Shown here in pieces: positions 13,430 to 25,378 of a stretch of DNA of 64,000 nucleotides (the stretch's first letter is position 1; every line of letters starts with the position of its first letter). The stretch lies in assembly GCA_027257055.1 (NCBI GenBank), contig JAPVLO010000182.1, forward strand, positions 1,984,001-2,048,000, written 5' to 3'. The translations under genes and the position numbers were made by a program. The DNA comes from Cephalopachus bancanus (Eukaryota > Chordata > Mammalia > Primates > Tarsiidae). A model generated the notes under the pieces. The model did not search any database. It was given only the letters and a program-made list of their open reading frames with translations, and was not told where the DNA came from.

Positions 13430-15529
13430 TTATTTTTAAAAATAAACTAGTGAGCCTGCAAGAATGTAAGAGAAATCCTCAAAGTCAAAGAACAAAGTAA
13501 AAGCAGAAAACCGGAATGGTAAAACGCATCAATGTGACCATGAGCTTCCATTTTTGACAACCATGAGGGAAAGGGGAGGGGCTGGAGACGATGCCTGTGA
13601 TGTTTTCCCACATACAGGTAGACTAAAAGGAGTGTAAATGCACACATACATAAATCCCACTCCACAGACAGTGACAACATAGAAACGTGCTTGTCCCAAC
13701 CCTGGAAGAGGGTAAAAAACAGATCATTCCAAGAATTAGCATACAGATATTTACAGGAGAAAGACACCTTCAAGCCATTGATATGAATGTATAGAAAATA
13801 ATAATAGTAAAATGCACAAAGAAAAAAATGTCTTTTGAATGAGAATAGAAAAAATGAAGATATGTTCAGACACACATAATGATTCAAATGGTAGAATTAT
13901 CAGGTAAGAATATAAAGTAAGCATGTTTATTACATTAAAAGAAATAATAGAGTATTAAATAGATCAAGAAATAAGAAATTCTCTTAAAAAGGTATCAGGC
14001 AGATTTATAACAAAGTGAATCACATAGACATAAAAGAGCTGAAACTTTAAAAATAAAGTATAATAAAATGTTAAACAACATATTAGATAAAGATATGTAG
14101 ATAGAGAGAATCTGTGCAGTAGAAGATAAAGCTTAATGAATTATGAAAAATTTAGTACATAGAAACAGGTATGGAAAATATGAAAGAAAAGTGATAACTG
14201 TGAGACTAGTAGGAAGATCTAACAAGCATCTTGGTACTACAAATGAAAATAATACAAAAAAATTAATGAGAGGAAATATTTGAAGATATAACTACTAAAC
14301 AACTTCCAGAATATATTAAAGGTATTAATTAGTAGATTCAGGAAGCAGGACAAATTCAAAGCAGTATAAATATATAAAATAATCTCTCGTTACATCGAGC
14401 ATACTAAGACTACAGAAAACCAAAGACAAGGAGCATATCCTTGCAAAGAGAGAGAAGAGCCTCAAGACTACGTGAAAGGCAAACAAATAAACTGTTGTTG
14501 ACTTGTCAGCAACAATGAAAAGTCAAAAAAATTTGAGAATAATTTCTTCAACATTCTAAGACAAATTATCAGTTGAGAACCGTATGCCAAATAAAATTGT
14601 CTTTCGAGAACTTAGTAACATGAAGACTCTTCCATATAAAAGAAAATTAAAATATTTTAGCTATAATAGATTATCAATGATTGAACTGTACAAACAAGGA
14701 AAATGATGTAAGAAAATTCCAAAATGAAAGAAGAAATATGAGCAAAGGGTTGCCCAAATAGTGGGTCAGTCTAAGCAGCTGGGCAAATATTGACTATCTT
14801 GTTATAGAAATTAAAAAACAATGAAACTTAAATACTGACCAGTGGTGACATAAAAACCTTGAGGGGCTGATGGTGTTTAAGGTGGTATAAAATTCTTATT
14901 TTGCTAGGAAGTATGTACCTTCCTCAAGTACTCACATTAACATTTCTAAGGCAACATCTAAAAGAATACATAGTGTATAACATCCAAACTAGTGGGCAGG
15001 AAATTGAAAAAATAAAAGTCTCATTAAATTACATAAACAAAATAAAATGACAAAAAAAAAAAAAATGAGGGAGCAAAAACACCAAAGACATCTAGAAGAA
15101 TACAACACAAAAGAAAGTACAAAATAATAAGGTATAAACAAATTAATAACAATCAATGCATGTGCTTTAAAAACTAAATTAAGATTTTTTAGACTTAATT
15201 TCAAAAGTAGTTTTTCCTATCAAAACCAGACACATCTAAAATAAAATAATATAGAAAAACTGAAAATAAAAGGATGAAAATAGATATACCATGAAAACAT
15301 TAGTTAAAAAAAAAGTTTGAATAGTCTTACTAATAGCAAACAGACTTTAACACAAAATGATTCCTCAGAAACAAAATAATCACTACATAATGATAGAAGT
15401 TTCCATATCATTATAAAAATATAGTAACTCAAACTTATATAAGCTAAATAATACAATCTCAGGAGATATAAAGCAAAATGTGATAAAACCTCAAGAATGA
15501 ATTTTTAAGTCCACATTCAAAGAGAGAAA

Positions 15530-15746
15530 TTTTTTTTTTTTTTTTTTTTTGAGTCAGAGTCTCACTCTGTCGCCCAGCCTGGAGTGCAGTGGCCGCTCCC
15601 GGCCACCGCAGCCTCCACCTGCTGGGCCCGGTGATCCTTCCACCTCAGCCTTCCAAGCAGCTGGAACTACAGGCATGCGCTATCCACGCCCGGCTGATTT
15701 TTTGATTTATTGTAGAGATGAGGTCTTGCTGCCCAGGCGGGTCTCA
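15530..15746 (-). mobile_element. Young Alu, 5'-truncated
   Basis: T-run from about 15530, then both arms until GCCCAGGCGGGTCTC. The last 60 or so bases (Alu 5' end) are absent, as expected for a 5'-truncated retrotransposition. It interrupts the ancient L1. Confidence 0.9.
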
Positions 15747-16354
15747 CACGCTTATCTAAATAACTGATAGATCAACCAAGCAAAAAGGTCAATAAGAATA
15801 CTGAAAAATGAATTAATATATGCTCAATCTTATCTACATACATAGAATGCTGTTTTTCATCAATTAGGGGATACACATTCATTTTAGTACTAACAAAACA
15901 TTTACAAAATTTAGCACAGAATTGACCATAAAGCCTATGTCAATAAATTTCACAGAATTCACAGCATTCAAAACAAACTAACCATAATACAATTAAAAGT
16001 CAAAATCAAAGACGTCACTGGAGATGGGGGATTCCATACATTTGGAAACAAAGTTACAATGCTAATAACTCAGTGGTCAAAAAGAGAAATTACAACGAGA
16101 GTTAGAAATTACAAAATACTAAACAATAATAAAAGTGCTACATCTTAAAATGTGATAGAAGCCAAAGAAGTAGAGGAAAATGAGGGTGTAAATGCCTAAA
16201 TTATCACATTTTAGAAGGCTACAATTAATGTGCTAAGTGTTCAACTTATAAATTTGAGAACAGAATAAAATAGAGAAAGTGGAAGTAAGGAAACGACAAA
16301 AATAAGGGCCAAAAAATAATAGAACAGAAAAGCAATCAAGAGGGCCCAAAGGCC

Positions 16355-16713
16355 TGTAAGGTGGGAGGTACGGGAGCGCGGGGCGGGCCTGGCCGCAACA
16401 AGAAGGCTCCAGCCCAAACCGGGCCGCACTGTGACTGGAGCCGCAGAGCCCGCCAGTACCTGTTACCGCGAGTCCAGCAACCCCGTTCAGCCAATCGCCA
16501 GCAGACGCGACTCCGTCCCAACCAATGATCGCTCTCCCCACCCCCCTCACAGCTTTCTGGGCGTGCCCTTCATAAACCCGTCGCCCATGTTGCTGGGCGC
16601 GACGTCCCGGCCCACAGCTGAAAGACCCGGTGAGCCTCGCCCGGGGTTGCACTAATAAATTTTTCCTGGCTCCTTTGTTGCGTTTCGCCTGGTCTGGTTT
16701 CGTTTACCTTACA
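16355..16713 (+). mobile_element. Solo LTR of an endogenous retrovirus, CpG-rich
   Basis: 359-bp GC-rich island inside an AT-rich ancient L1 whose ORF2 text continues on both sides. Ends are a perfect 8-bp inverted pair, TGTAAGGT at the start and ACCTTACA at the end. Flanks AAGGCC and AAGCCC could be a 6-bp target duplication with one mismatch. Inside, in the right order for U3-R-U5: two CCAAT boxes (16491, 16522), a CATAAA TATA-like box (16571) and an AATAAA polyadenylation signal (16654). No internal viral genes remain. Open frames across it are chance frames in GC-rich DNA. Confidence 0.85.
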
Positions 16714-16999
16714 AAGCCCAAAGTCATTATTAGAAAGATTAATAAAACTGACAAATCTCTAGAAAGATTATCCAAGAACAAGAAAGAAGACAAACATAGT
16801 AACCTTAAGAATAAAGGATATAATTATAAAGGAGATAAAAATGATAAAGAGAGACTGTTACAGCAATTTTATGACATTAATTTAAAAACAAGGGAAATGG
16901 AAAAATTATTCAAAAAGTATGACCCATTAAAACTAATGCAAGAATAACTAGAAATTTTGAATAGTACTAGAGCCATTACAAAAAAATAAAACAAAATCA

Positions 17000-17281
17000 G
17001 GCTGGGCATGGTGGCTCATGCCTGCAGTCCCCATGCTTTGGGAGGCTGAGGTGAATCACTTGAGCTGAGGAAATCAAGACAAGCCTGGACAATATAGCAG
17101 GACCCCCAACTATACAGAGCATAAAAATAAATTTTAAAAAATTTACTAAGCGCGTGGCACATGCCTATAGTGCTAGCTACTTGTGAAGCTAAGTCAGGAG
17201 GATAACTTGATCCCAGGTGTTTGAGGTTAGTAAATTTTGATTGCACCACTGTACTCTAGCCTAGGGTACAGAACAAAACCC
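17000..17281 (+). mobile_element. Old Alu (AluJ-like)
   Basis: GGCTGGGCATGGTGGCTCAT start, diverged arms and AGCCTAGGGTACAGA end. Heavily mutated, so older than the private young family, yet inserted into the ancient L1. Confidence 0.85.
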
Positions 17282-17581
17282 AATAGCAAAAAATTTTTAA
17301 AAAGTCAAATCAGTAGTTAAATATATTTTAACAACAACAGAAAAATAAAGCACCAGGTTTTCATAGGTGATCTTTCCCAAACAATCTATGAACTGATGAA
17401 TTCCACTCTTACAAAAACTCCTTCAAGAAACAGAAAAGAAGAAATTCTGCCCTATTCATCTTACAGGCTAATATGATTGCTATCAAAACCAATCCATGAC
17501 AATATGAAAAATAAAATTACAAGTAGACTTCCTTAATAGATAGAAATAACTTTAATTTCCCCCAAGGGATACAAAGGATCG

Positions 17582-17905
17582 GGTTGAACTTAACTTAAAA
17601 GAATTAAAATATTTACTAAATGTAACAATATTTTAAAATGTCAAAGATTATTTCAGTAAGCAGCAAAGCATTAAAATCAGAGGTCCTGCAGAGTTTGCAT
17701 CAGTAGCAATTCGCTATCTTTGTTAGCGAGTCATTCATGGCCTCTAATTCCAGGTGAATAAACCATATAGGATCTCCTCTAAGACAAACTCTATGTGAAT
17801 TCACTTGTCGGTAGCAATCCTAAGATGCCACCATAGACAAAGCACTTTAGTAATGTCCTATCATTCTTCAAAAAATTCTATAGATAAAAATGAAATGTTA
17901 GCATT
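17582..17905. other. AT-rich sequence, possible L1 remainder
   Basis: No landmark recognised. Contains the left target copy of the next Alu at its right edge. Confidence 0.35.
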
Positions 17906-17920
17906 AGAATGTGTCACACA

Positions 17921-18211
17921 GGCGGGCTCGGTGGCTCAGCCTGTAATCCCGCGCCTTTGGGAGGCTGAGGTGAGCGGATTGCCTGAGCCTGTGGGTTCGA
18001 GACCCGCCTGGGCAACTTGGCGAGACCTCATCTCTACAATAAATCAAAAAATCAGCCTGGCGTGGTAGCTTATGCCTGTAATTCCGGCTACTTGGAAGGC
18101 TGAGGCGGAAGGATCGCTGGAGCCCAGCAGATGGAGGCTGCGGTGGCCGGGAGCGGCCACTGCACTCCAGTCTGGGCAACAGAGTGAGACTCCAACTCAA
18201 AAAAAAAAAAA
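17921..18211 (+). mobile_element. Young lineage-specific Alu
   Basis: Full dimer with A-tail and a perfect 15-bp target duplication AGAATGTGTCACACA (17906-17920 and 18212-18226). Carries the GCGCCTTTGGGAGG block together with the CTTGGCGAGACC segment, so it links the variant copy at 6944 to the main young family. Confidence 0.95.
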
Positions 18212-18226
18212 AGAATGTGTCACACA

Positions 18227-19051
18227 AATGGGAGGTAGCAATATGCTTATCAACAGTCCAAGTTGCTTTTCTGCTGAAGTGTTTAAAGAAAAGTGAAACT
18301 CCAGATGATGAAAAGTCGACGGAAGAGAAACGAGGGGGAGAAAGGGAAATGGATGGTCAATAGAAAACAATGCAGTCATAAAAGTGGAAAGATAGAATAT
18401 GGTGAGAATAAAACAGAGAAAAGTGAAAAGAGACTATTGTGGGTGATGTCATTTCTTGTAGTACCAAAGAACTAAAGCAAAAATTAAGGTGTAAACTGAA
18501 TTCTGAGCTGTATGAGAGTAGGGATAGTATCCACCATGCTCTCTAATCCTCAGTGCTAAGCAGAAGGGCTGGCATAGAATAGACACTCAACAAAATGCAT
18601 TGAAAGAATGAATGAATGGATAGATACAATATTAGCAGGCTAGGAAAAATCAGGGGTGCTGGATTAAAGTGGGAAACATCAGTGTGTCTTTAATGTGACA
18701 CAAACATAGATAAGGAAGTCATTTCGTGTCTATGTGTGAATCCATTGGACTATTTCTTCAATCTGTCCACTAAGAGGGCCTAGAAACAAAAGAAATTCCG
18801 GTAGCAGGAAGCATACTGTGTCTGGATCTGGGTTCTGATACCATTTTGCAATAAAAGCCAAGACTACTCAGAGAAATGGATGCTTCTAGGGCTGGGCCAA
18901 GGAATATATAAGATGAGCCTGGAATATCCTGCAGTAACAAGTAAAGTGAGGAAGGAAGGAAGGAAGGAAGGAAGGAAGGAATGAAGGAAAAGAATAAACA
19001 TTAAGGTAGTACGTGAAGGAGGCCAAGGAACCAACTGAAAGTGTTCCCAAT
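18227..19051. other. Intergenic sequence with MIR/L2-like tail and (AAGG)n
   Basis: GGGCTGGCATAGAATAGACACTCAAC at about 18570 followed by AATGAATGAATGG resembles the 3' end of a MIR or L2 copy. A (GGAA)n tract lies at 18949-18990. The 15-bp left target duplication of the following L1 is at 19037-19051. Confidence 0.45.
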
Positions 19052-20450
19052 TAGGTATCACACTTCCAGACCTTAAACTTTACCACAAGGCTACAATAAT
19101 ATGGACAAATAGAACAGGATAGAGATTCTGGAAGCAAAATCTCAATTTTTCCACAAGCTCATCTTCAGCAAAGCCTCCACCAACAACCACTGGGGAGAGG
19201 AGAATCTATTCGGTGAATGGTGCTGGGAAAACTGGCTGACCACATGCGGAAAATTGAAACAGGATCCCTACCTATCATCAAACACAAAGTCAACTCTAAA
19301 TGGATCAAAGAACTAAATGTGAGACCTTAAACTATAAGAATATTAGAAAATGCAGGAGACACCCTTACAGAAATCAGAGTAGGTAACCAATTCCTGATCA
19401 AAACCCCAGGTGTCCATGCCATAAGAGATAAGATAGACAAGTGGGACTTCATTAAACTGAAAAGCTTCTGCAAAGCAAAAGAAACCAGCAAAACAGCAGG
19501 GAGATAGTTTATAGAATGGGAAAAAATATTTGCCAACTGTATATCTGACAAAGGCCTAACATCCAGGATCTGTAAGGAACTCAAACTTGCCAAAAGGAAA
19601 AAAACAAACAGCCCCATTAAAAAGTGGGCAAAAAATATGAATAGACACTTCTCTAAAGAAGATATACGGGCAGCCAAAAGACACATGAAAAAGTGCTCAA
19701 CCTCACTAATCATCAGAGAAATTGAAATCAAAACCACATTGAGATACCACCTAACCCCAGTAAGAATGGCCATCATTAATAAAACAAACAACAACAGATG
19801 TTGGTGAGGATGCAGAGAAAAGGGAACGCTTCTACACTGCTGGTGGGAATGCAGAGTATGGAAAACAGTGTGGCGATTTCTGAAAGAACTATAAATTGAA
19901 CTTCCATATGACCCAGCAATCACCCTCCTGGGAATATACCCAGAGGAACTCAAATCATTCTATATAAAAAAAAGATACCTGCACACACATGTTTATTGCA
20001 GCACAATTCACAATAGCAAAAACAGGGAACCAACCGTGCTACCCATTGAAACTGGACTGGATTTAAAAAATTGTACATATACACAATGGTACACATACAT
20101 GAAAGAATATTACACAGCCATAAAGAAGGACAAACCTATGGACTTCATAGCAACTTGGATGGATTGATTGTCTGTCATACTCAGTGATCTATCACAGAAA
20201 CAAAGAACTGAGTGCCACATGTTCTCACTCAGAAGCAGACCCTGAACAATTATCATACGACTATAAGAAAGGGATTGGCAGTAGCAGGATCCTGCTGGGA
20301 TGGGGGAGACACATAACATCAAAAGGGATACCTAATCTCAAACCAGGCAAAGTGGGACCAAAGGGAGGTGCAAATTTTACCTGTACAATGTCCACTTGTA
20401 TACCGAATCCTGAGTGGCACCCCACATCTTTAAAATAAGGTTAAAAAAAA
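19052..20450 (+). mobile_element. Young 5'-truncated L1 (ORF2 C-terminal part and 3'UTR)
   Basis: 1.4-kb L1 beginning inside ORF2 (TAGGTATCACACTTCCAGAC) and ending at CACCCCACATCTTTAAAATA plus a short A-tail. Flanked by a 15-bp duplication, GAAAGTGTTCCCAAT (19037-19051) and GAAAGTGCTCCCAAT (20451-20465), with one mismatch. The RT-distal text is easily read (ACTGCTGGTGGGAATGCAGA, TGTTTATTGCAGCACAATTC, TTGGATGGATTGATTG), but the frame has stops, so it is a pseudogene of ORF2. The large minus-strand open frame 19327-19953 is its antisense shadow. Confidence 0.93.
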
Positions 20451-20465
20451 GAAAGTGCTCCCAAT

Positions 20466-20770
20466 GATCAAAGCTAGAACAACTGAGCTGAACAATAAAA
20501 TAAACAAATATTGGGTTACATTTGGAATATAACACAAAGGATATATAATAAAATATAACCCAAAGGATAAGATCAATATTTATGTCTTTACTTATATAAA
20601 TAAGTAAGGGAGAATAGAAAATTTCCCATATGAAAGGATTTCAAAAATCTTTATGTAGATTCTGACCCCCTAAAGGAGATAAGAGTGTAACTCTCCACAC
20701 CTTAAATGTGAGCTGCACATAGTAACTTCCTTCCAAAAATCACATAATTACGGTATAAAAAAGTGTGCAT
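20466..20770. other. Single-copy AT-rich sequence
   Basis: Nothing recognised. Confidence 0.4.
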
Positions 20771-21078
20771 TGGCCGGGTATGATGTCTCACGCCTATAAT
20801 CCCAACACTTTAGAGGCCGAGGCAGGAGGATCACTTGAGACTAGGAGTTCAAGATCACCTTGAGGCCAGGAGTTAGAGACCGCATAGAGAGACCTCATCT
20901 CTACAAAAAACCAAAAAATTTGCCTGGCATAGTGGTGCACGCCTCAAGTCCCAGCTACTCAGGAGCTAAGGCAGGAGTGCCTGAACCCAAGAGGTCAAGG
21001 TTGTGGTGAGCCATGATGCTGCCCCTGTGACCCAGTCTGGGCAACAGTGAGACCCTGTCTCAAAAGAAAAAAAAAAAG
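20771..21078 (+). mobile_element. Old Alu with a small internal duplication
   Basis: GGCCGGGTATGATGTCTCAC start to GAGACCCTGTCTC plus A-tail. In the left arm the AGGAGTT…AGA segment occurs twice (about 20839 and 20868), making that arm about 28 bp longer than usual. Confidence 0.88.
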
Positions 21079-21471
21079 TGTTTGTGCAGAGGGGGCATTA
21101 CTCTATACAGGAAAATCCTGATAAGCACTACCTCAGCCAGAATACAATGTGATCATCATCAATGATAAGTCATGTCGGTAGCATGTACCCTGGATGTGAT
21201 GTGATACATGCAGTAATTTACGTCTTCTGTTTTTTTCTCCAATCGCGTTACTCCAGTATAACCATGAGAAGAAAATCAGACAAACCCAGATTGAGGAGTA
21301 TTTCACAAATTATCTTACCACCTAAAAATTGCCCAAATCATCAAAAACAAGGAAAGTTTGAAAAATTATCAATTTAGAGGAGTCTAGGGAGAAATGACAT
21401 CCAAATGTAAAGCAGTTATCTGGCCGGGATCTGGGAACAGAAAAAGGACATTAGGTTAAAACTATTAGTTC

Positions 21472-21730
21472 GCCAGGTGCGGTGGCTCACACCTGTAATC
21501 TCAGTACATTGGGAGGCCGAGGTGAGAGGATTGCCTGAACCCACAGACTCAAGACCAGCCTGGACAACCTGGCAAGACCTCGTCTCTACAATCAATCAGT
21601 CAATAAAAATTAGCTGGGCCTGGTGGCACATGCCTGTGGTTCCAGCCGTTTGGAGGACTGAGGTGGAAGGATCGCCTGACCCCAGCAGGTGGAGTCTACG
21701 GTGGCCGTGAGCATGCCAGTGCACTCCCAA
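21472..21730 (+). mobile_element. Alu, 3' end truncated, intermediate age
   Basis: Starts GCCAGGTGCGGTGGCTCAC and ends shortly after GTGCACTCCC with only a minimal A-tail. It is nevertheless flanked by a 14-bp duplication AAAACTATTAGTTC (21458-21471 and 21731-21744). The usual GTCTGGG…CTC end is missing, so priming or polyadenylation seems to have occurred inside the right arm. Confidence 0.9.
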
Positions 21731-21904
21731 AAAACTATTAGTTCACAATAGCATATCAATATTGAATCATTTGTTGTGATAAATCACCCTAATTTAAAAT
21801 GTTAGCAGTAGGGGAAACTGGGTGCGGGATATGTGGAAACTACACTATCTTGGAAACTTTTCCGTAAACCTAAAACTACTCTAAAATAAAGTTTACTTTA
21901 AAAT

Positions 21905-22118
21905 ATTATTTAGCATGTATTGAAGGCATTGGAGGAGCTGTTCTAAGCAGTTATAGCAACTGACTGCTTTGATCTTCACAACAGCCCTACCATGCAAACA
22001 CGGTTATTCCCGTTTCCTGAAGAAACTGAAGCAAAGAAGGTTAAGTGATCTGTGCAACGTCATCACCCAGCCAGCCGAGAACTGAACCCAGGAGAAAGAG
22101 TGCCGTTCTCCTGGCCCA
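21905..22118 (-). repeat. MIR SINE
   Basis: TCTTCACAACAGCCCTACC, CCTGAAGAAACTGAAGC and GAACTGAACCCAGG follow the MIR order in reverse. Confidence 0.78.
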
Positions 22119-22967
22119 GGATGACCTCTGGAAGGGCCTCTCAGCCCTACGATTTGATTCTCCAACTTTTAATAAGCCTCTGCTGTGCTGGGGAAGGGGC
22201 ATTTGGCAAGCTAAACAGCTAATACTAGGAGGGGTTATGGAAAAAAACATATATATATAAACTATTATAGAATAGTTTAATAGGGTTTCAAATGCCTACC
22301 AGATTGAAGGGCGAGGGAGAAGAGTTTATGGGCATAAATGTGAACAATTTAAACTTTATCAAAGCAATTATGATAAAATGAGAAATTTACTTAGTGGGAT
22401 AGAATTGGCCAAAATTATACTGGTGGAAAATGGTCACACGCAAGGATTAAGACAGCTGGCTCAGGTGGCATGTAGACAGTTATGCAAAAATAATCCTAAA
22501 AGTTTGGATAATTGACAAATTGTGTAACTTGATTGTGAACAAAAATGGAAGGCTAAAGAAAAGAAGGCTTAAAAATAAAAATATGGGAGCATGAAAGGCA
22601 CTGCTATTCACAAAAGAAAAAATAGAGCACAACAATCAAAGCCTAACAAAGAATGAAGTTTTGTTTGGTTTGATGTGGTTCAGAGTTGAAATACAAGAGT
22701 CAATGAAGCTGTTATCTGGGTGGGCAGTTAGAAACAGCTGGCTCCTGTTGGAAAGTTGGAAGACCTGAATAGATTCATTCAGAAATGGAGTGAGACAGAG
22801 AAAGCAGCCTGTAACATCACCTTTAGCAGAGGTATTTTTCTGCTGATTGACTTGTTCACTGGCTGAACTTATTTCATTTTGGGTAAGTCTTTTCTTTTAA
22901 TTTTCCTTTGCTTCCTAATGTCTACCTCCAAATATCTTCTTCTTTCTCATACTCTTTCCTTATATTC
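22119..22967. other. Single-copy intergenic sequence
   Basis: No gene or repeat recognised. Confidence 0.4.
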
Positions 22968-23269
22968 TTCTTTTTTAAAATGATTTATTTTAGGTAGGAG
23001 CCTCACTCTGTTGCCCAGCCTGGAGTGCAGTGGTACACTCACGGCCACCGCAGGCTCGACCTGCTGGGCTCAGGCGATCCTTCCAACTCAGCCTCCCAAG
23101 TTGCTGGAACTACAGGTGTGTGCCACCATGCCCAGCTAACTTTTTGATTGATTGTAGAGACGAGGTCTCGCCAAGTTGCCTAGGCTAGTCTCAAACTCCC
23201 GGACTCAGGCAGTCCTCTCACCTCCCTCCCAAAATGTTGGGATTACAGGTGTGAGCCACCTTGCCTGGC
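22968..23269 (-). mobile_element. Alu, intermediate age
   Basis: Both arms in reverse with GGCCACCGCAGGCTCGACCTG and GATTGATTGTAGAGACGAGG. An 11-bp target duplication TCCTTATATTC lies at 22957-22967 and 23270-23280. The text has the TTTTTGATTGATTGTAGAGA linker of the private family but more ancestral positions elsewhere, so it is an early member. Confidence 0.92.
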
Positions 23270-23280
23270 TCCTTATATTC

Positions 23281-23640
23281 ATTTTTATCAGCTAAAAGGT
23301 AGACCTGTTTTTGGAAATTATCTGAGAATGTGTATTTGGAAAGGGACAAAAATGCAGCATCAGGTCTTTTCCTCAGTATGACATAACTCCTCTTTTCTTT
23401 TCAGACTAATGTAGTCACTAAACATAGTTAAAGTGGATTTTACTAAGATGGTTTCATTCTTATTATATTCTTATTAGATATTATGTTTAGGTTTCAATAA
23501 AACTCCTCCTAAACTTCTTTAAAAATTCAAAGCTGTGAATATTTCTTTGCACTTCACGTAGAAGCTAGGGTTCATTGATACCAGAAAAAAAGATTTCAAA
23601 TGAGAAAATGCATACAGTAAAAACTGTGTGTTGCAACAGA
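23281..23640. other. Single-copy intergenic sequence
   Basis: Nothing recognised. Confidence 0.4.
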
Positions 23641-25378
23641 TATAATTTTTTGGTTTTTTTCAGATTGCATAATTTTTAAAATTTTAACATTTTATGGATC
23701 CATAATACTTGTACATATTTATGGGATTCATGTGCTCTTTTGATATAAGTATACGATATGTAATGATCAAATCAGGGCAATTGGGGTATCTATCACCTCA
23801 AACATTTCTCTGTATTAGGAGCAGTTCAATTCCAGTCTTCTAGTTACTGTGAAATATACCATAGTTATTGTTAACTATAGTTACCCTACTGTGCTTCCAA
23901 ATACTAGATCTTATTCCTTCTTTCTAACTATATTTTCGTGTCCATTAATCAACCCCTCTTTATCTCCTTCCCTCCTCACTACCCTTCCCAGTCTCTGGTA
24001 ACCATCACTCTATTCTCATATCTTCATGAGTTTGATATATTTTTTAAACTTCAACAAAAGAGTGAGAGTTTGCAAACTGTCTTTCTGTGCCTGGTTTATA
24101 TCACTTAACATAATTTCCAGTTCCACTCATGTTGTTGCAAATGACAAGATTTCGCTACTTTTATGACTGACTAAATTCCATTGTTTATATGTGCCTCATT
24201 TTCTGTATCCATTCATCTGTTGATGGACACTTAGAGTCCACATCTTGTCTCTTGTGAATAGCGTGAAAATAAATATGGGCGAGCAGATATCTCTTCGACA
24301 AACTTCTTTCCTTTCTTTTGGATACATAACCAGCAGTGGGATTTCTTAGTCACATGATAGTTCTAATTTTAGTTTTTTGAGGAATCTCCATGCTATTCTG
24401 CATAGCAGCTGTCCTAACTTACGTTCCCACCAACAGAGTATGAGGCTTCCCCTTTACATCCTGGCAAGCATTTGTTATTGCCTGTCTTTGGGATAAAAGC
24501 CATTTCACCTGGGGTGAGATGATATCGCATTGTAGTTTTGATTTACATTTTTCTGGTAATTAATGATGTGGAGTATTTTTTCATATACCTGTCAGCCACT
24601 TGTGTGTCTTCTTTTGAGAAATGTCTATTCTGATCTTTTACTTGCTTTTAGTTGGAATTCTTTATCTATTCTGGTTATAATCCCTTGTCTTTTGGGTATT
24701 TGCAAATATTTTCTCACATTTTTTGGGTAGTCTCCTCACTTGGTTGGTTCTTTCCTTTTCTGTACAGAAACATTTTAACTTGATATGATTCTATGAGTTA
24801 TCTGTCCATTTTTGCTTTGATTGCCTGTGCTTTGGGGCCTTACTCAAGAAATCTTTGCCCAGACCAATGTCCTAGAGTGTTTCCCCAGTGTTTTCTTCGA
24901 ATAGTTTCATATTTCTAGGTCTCAGTATTTAATCTATTTTGATTTTTGCATATGGTGAGAAATAGGCATCATATGGATATCCATTTTTCCCAGCACCATT
25001 TATTAAAGAGACTGAGCGTTCTTGGCACCTTTGTTGAAAATGAGATGACTATAAATTTGTAAATTTACATCTGGGTTCTCTGTTCTGCCCCATTGGTCTA
25101 TGTCTGTTTCTGTGCCAGTACTATTCTGTTTTGGCGACTATAACTTTGTAGTATAATCAGAAGTCAGGTAATGTGATGCTTCCAGCTTTGTTCTTTTTGC
25201 TCAGGGTGGCTTTGGCTAGTCTTGGTTTTTAGTGATTTTATATAGAATTCTTTTGTTCCTATTTCTGTGCAGAATGTCATTGGTATGCTAATAGGGATTT
25301 CACTGAGTCTGTAAATCGCTTTGGGTAGTATGAACATTTTAACAATATTAAGTTTTCCAATCCACGAATTCACTACCT
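23641..25378 (-). mobile_element. Old L1, 3'UTR through part of ORF2
   Basis: Reads as reverse L1 throughout: GTTACCCTACTGTGCTTCC and CTCTGGTAACCATC in the 3'UTR, then CCATTGTTTATATGTGCC, TTGATGGACACTTAG, CCCACCAACAGAGTATGAGG and CCCAGCACCATTTATTAAA in ORF2. Frames are broken. The left boundary at the 3' end is not marked by a clear target duplication. Confidence 0.88.

Larger units (their letters stand above)
13430..17580 (+). mobile_element. Ancient L1, largely complete body, three nested insertions
   Basis: From 14,150 on the text follows an old mammalian L1 order. A 5'/ORF1-side block reads AAGATCTAACAAGCATCTTGG, then GAAAACCAAAGACAAGGAGC and CAGCAACAATGAAAAGTC. An ORF2 endonuclease-side region lies at about 15,760-16,250, and ORF2 resumes after the LTR with AGATTAATAAAACTGACAAA, continuing past the Alu to about 17,580. 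All frames are destroyed. Split by an Alu (15530), a solo LTR (16355) and an older Alu (17000). Left boundary approximate. Confidence 0.75.

Noticed and set aside
13447..13887. 146-codon minus-strand open frame
   Set aside because: Lies at the left end of the ancient + strand L1 in AT-rich sequence. Hydrophobic by composition, with no recognisable family.
16233..16655. Overlapping open frames in a GC-rich island, as if a small gene
   Set aside because: They lie in the solo LTR and its L1 flank. The three frames on two strands have no domain, and the LTR signals explain the composition.
19327..19953. 208-codon minus-strand open frame, longest in the window
   Set aside because: Antisense of the young L1 ORF2/3' region at 19052-20450; L1 antisense frames are often open.
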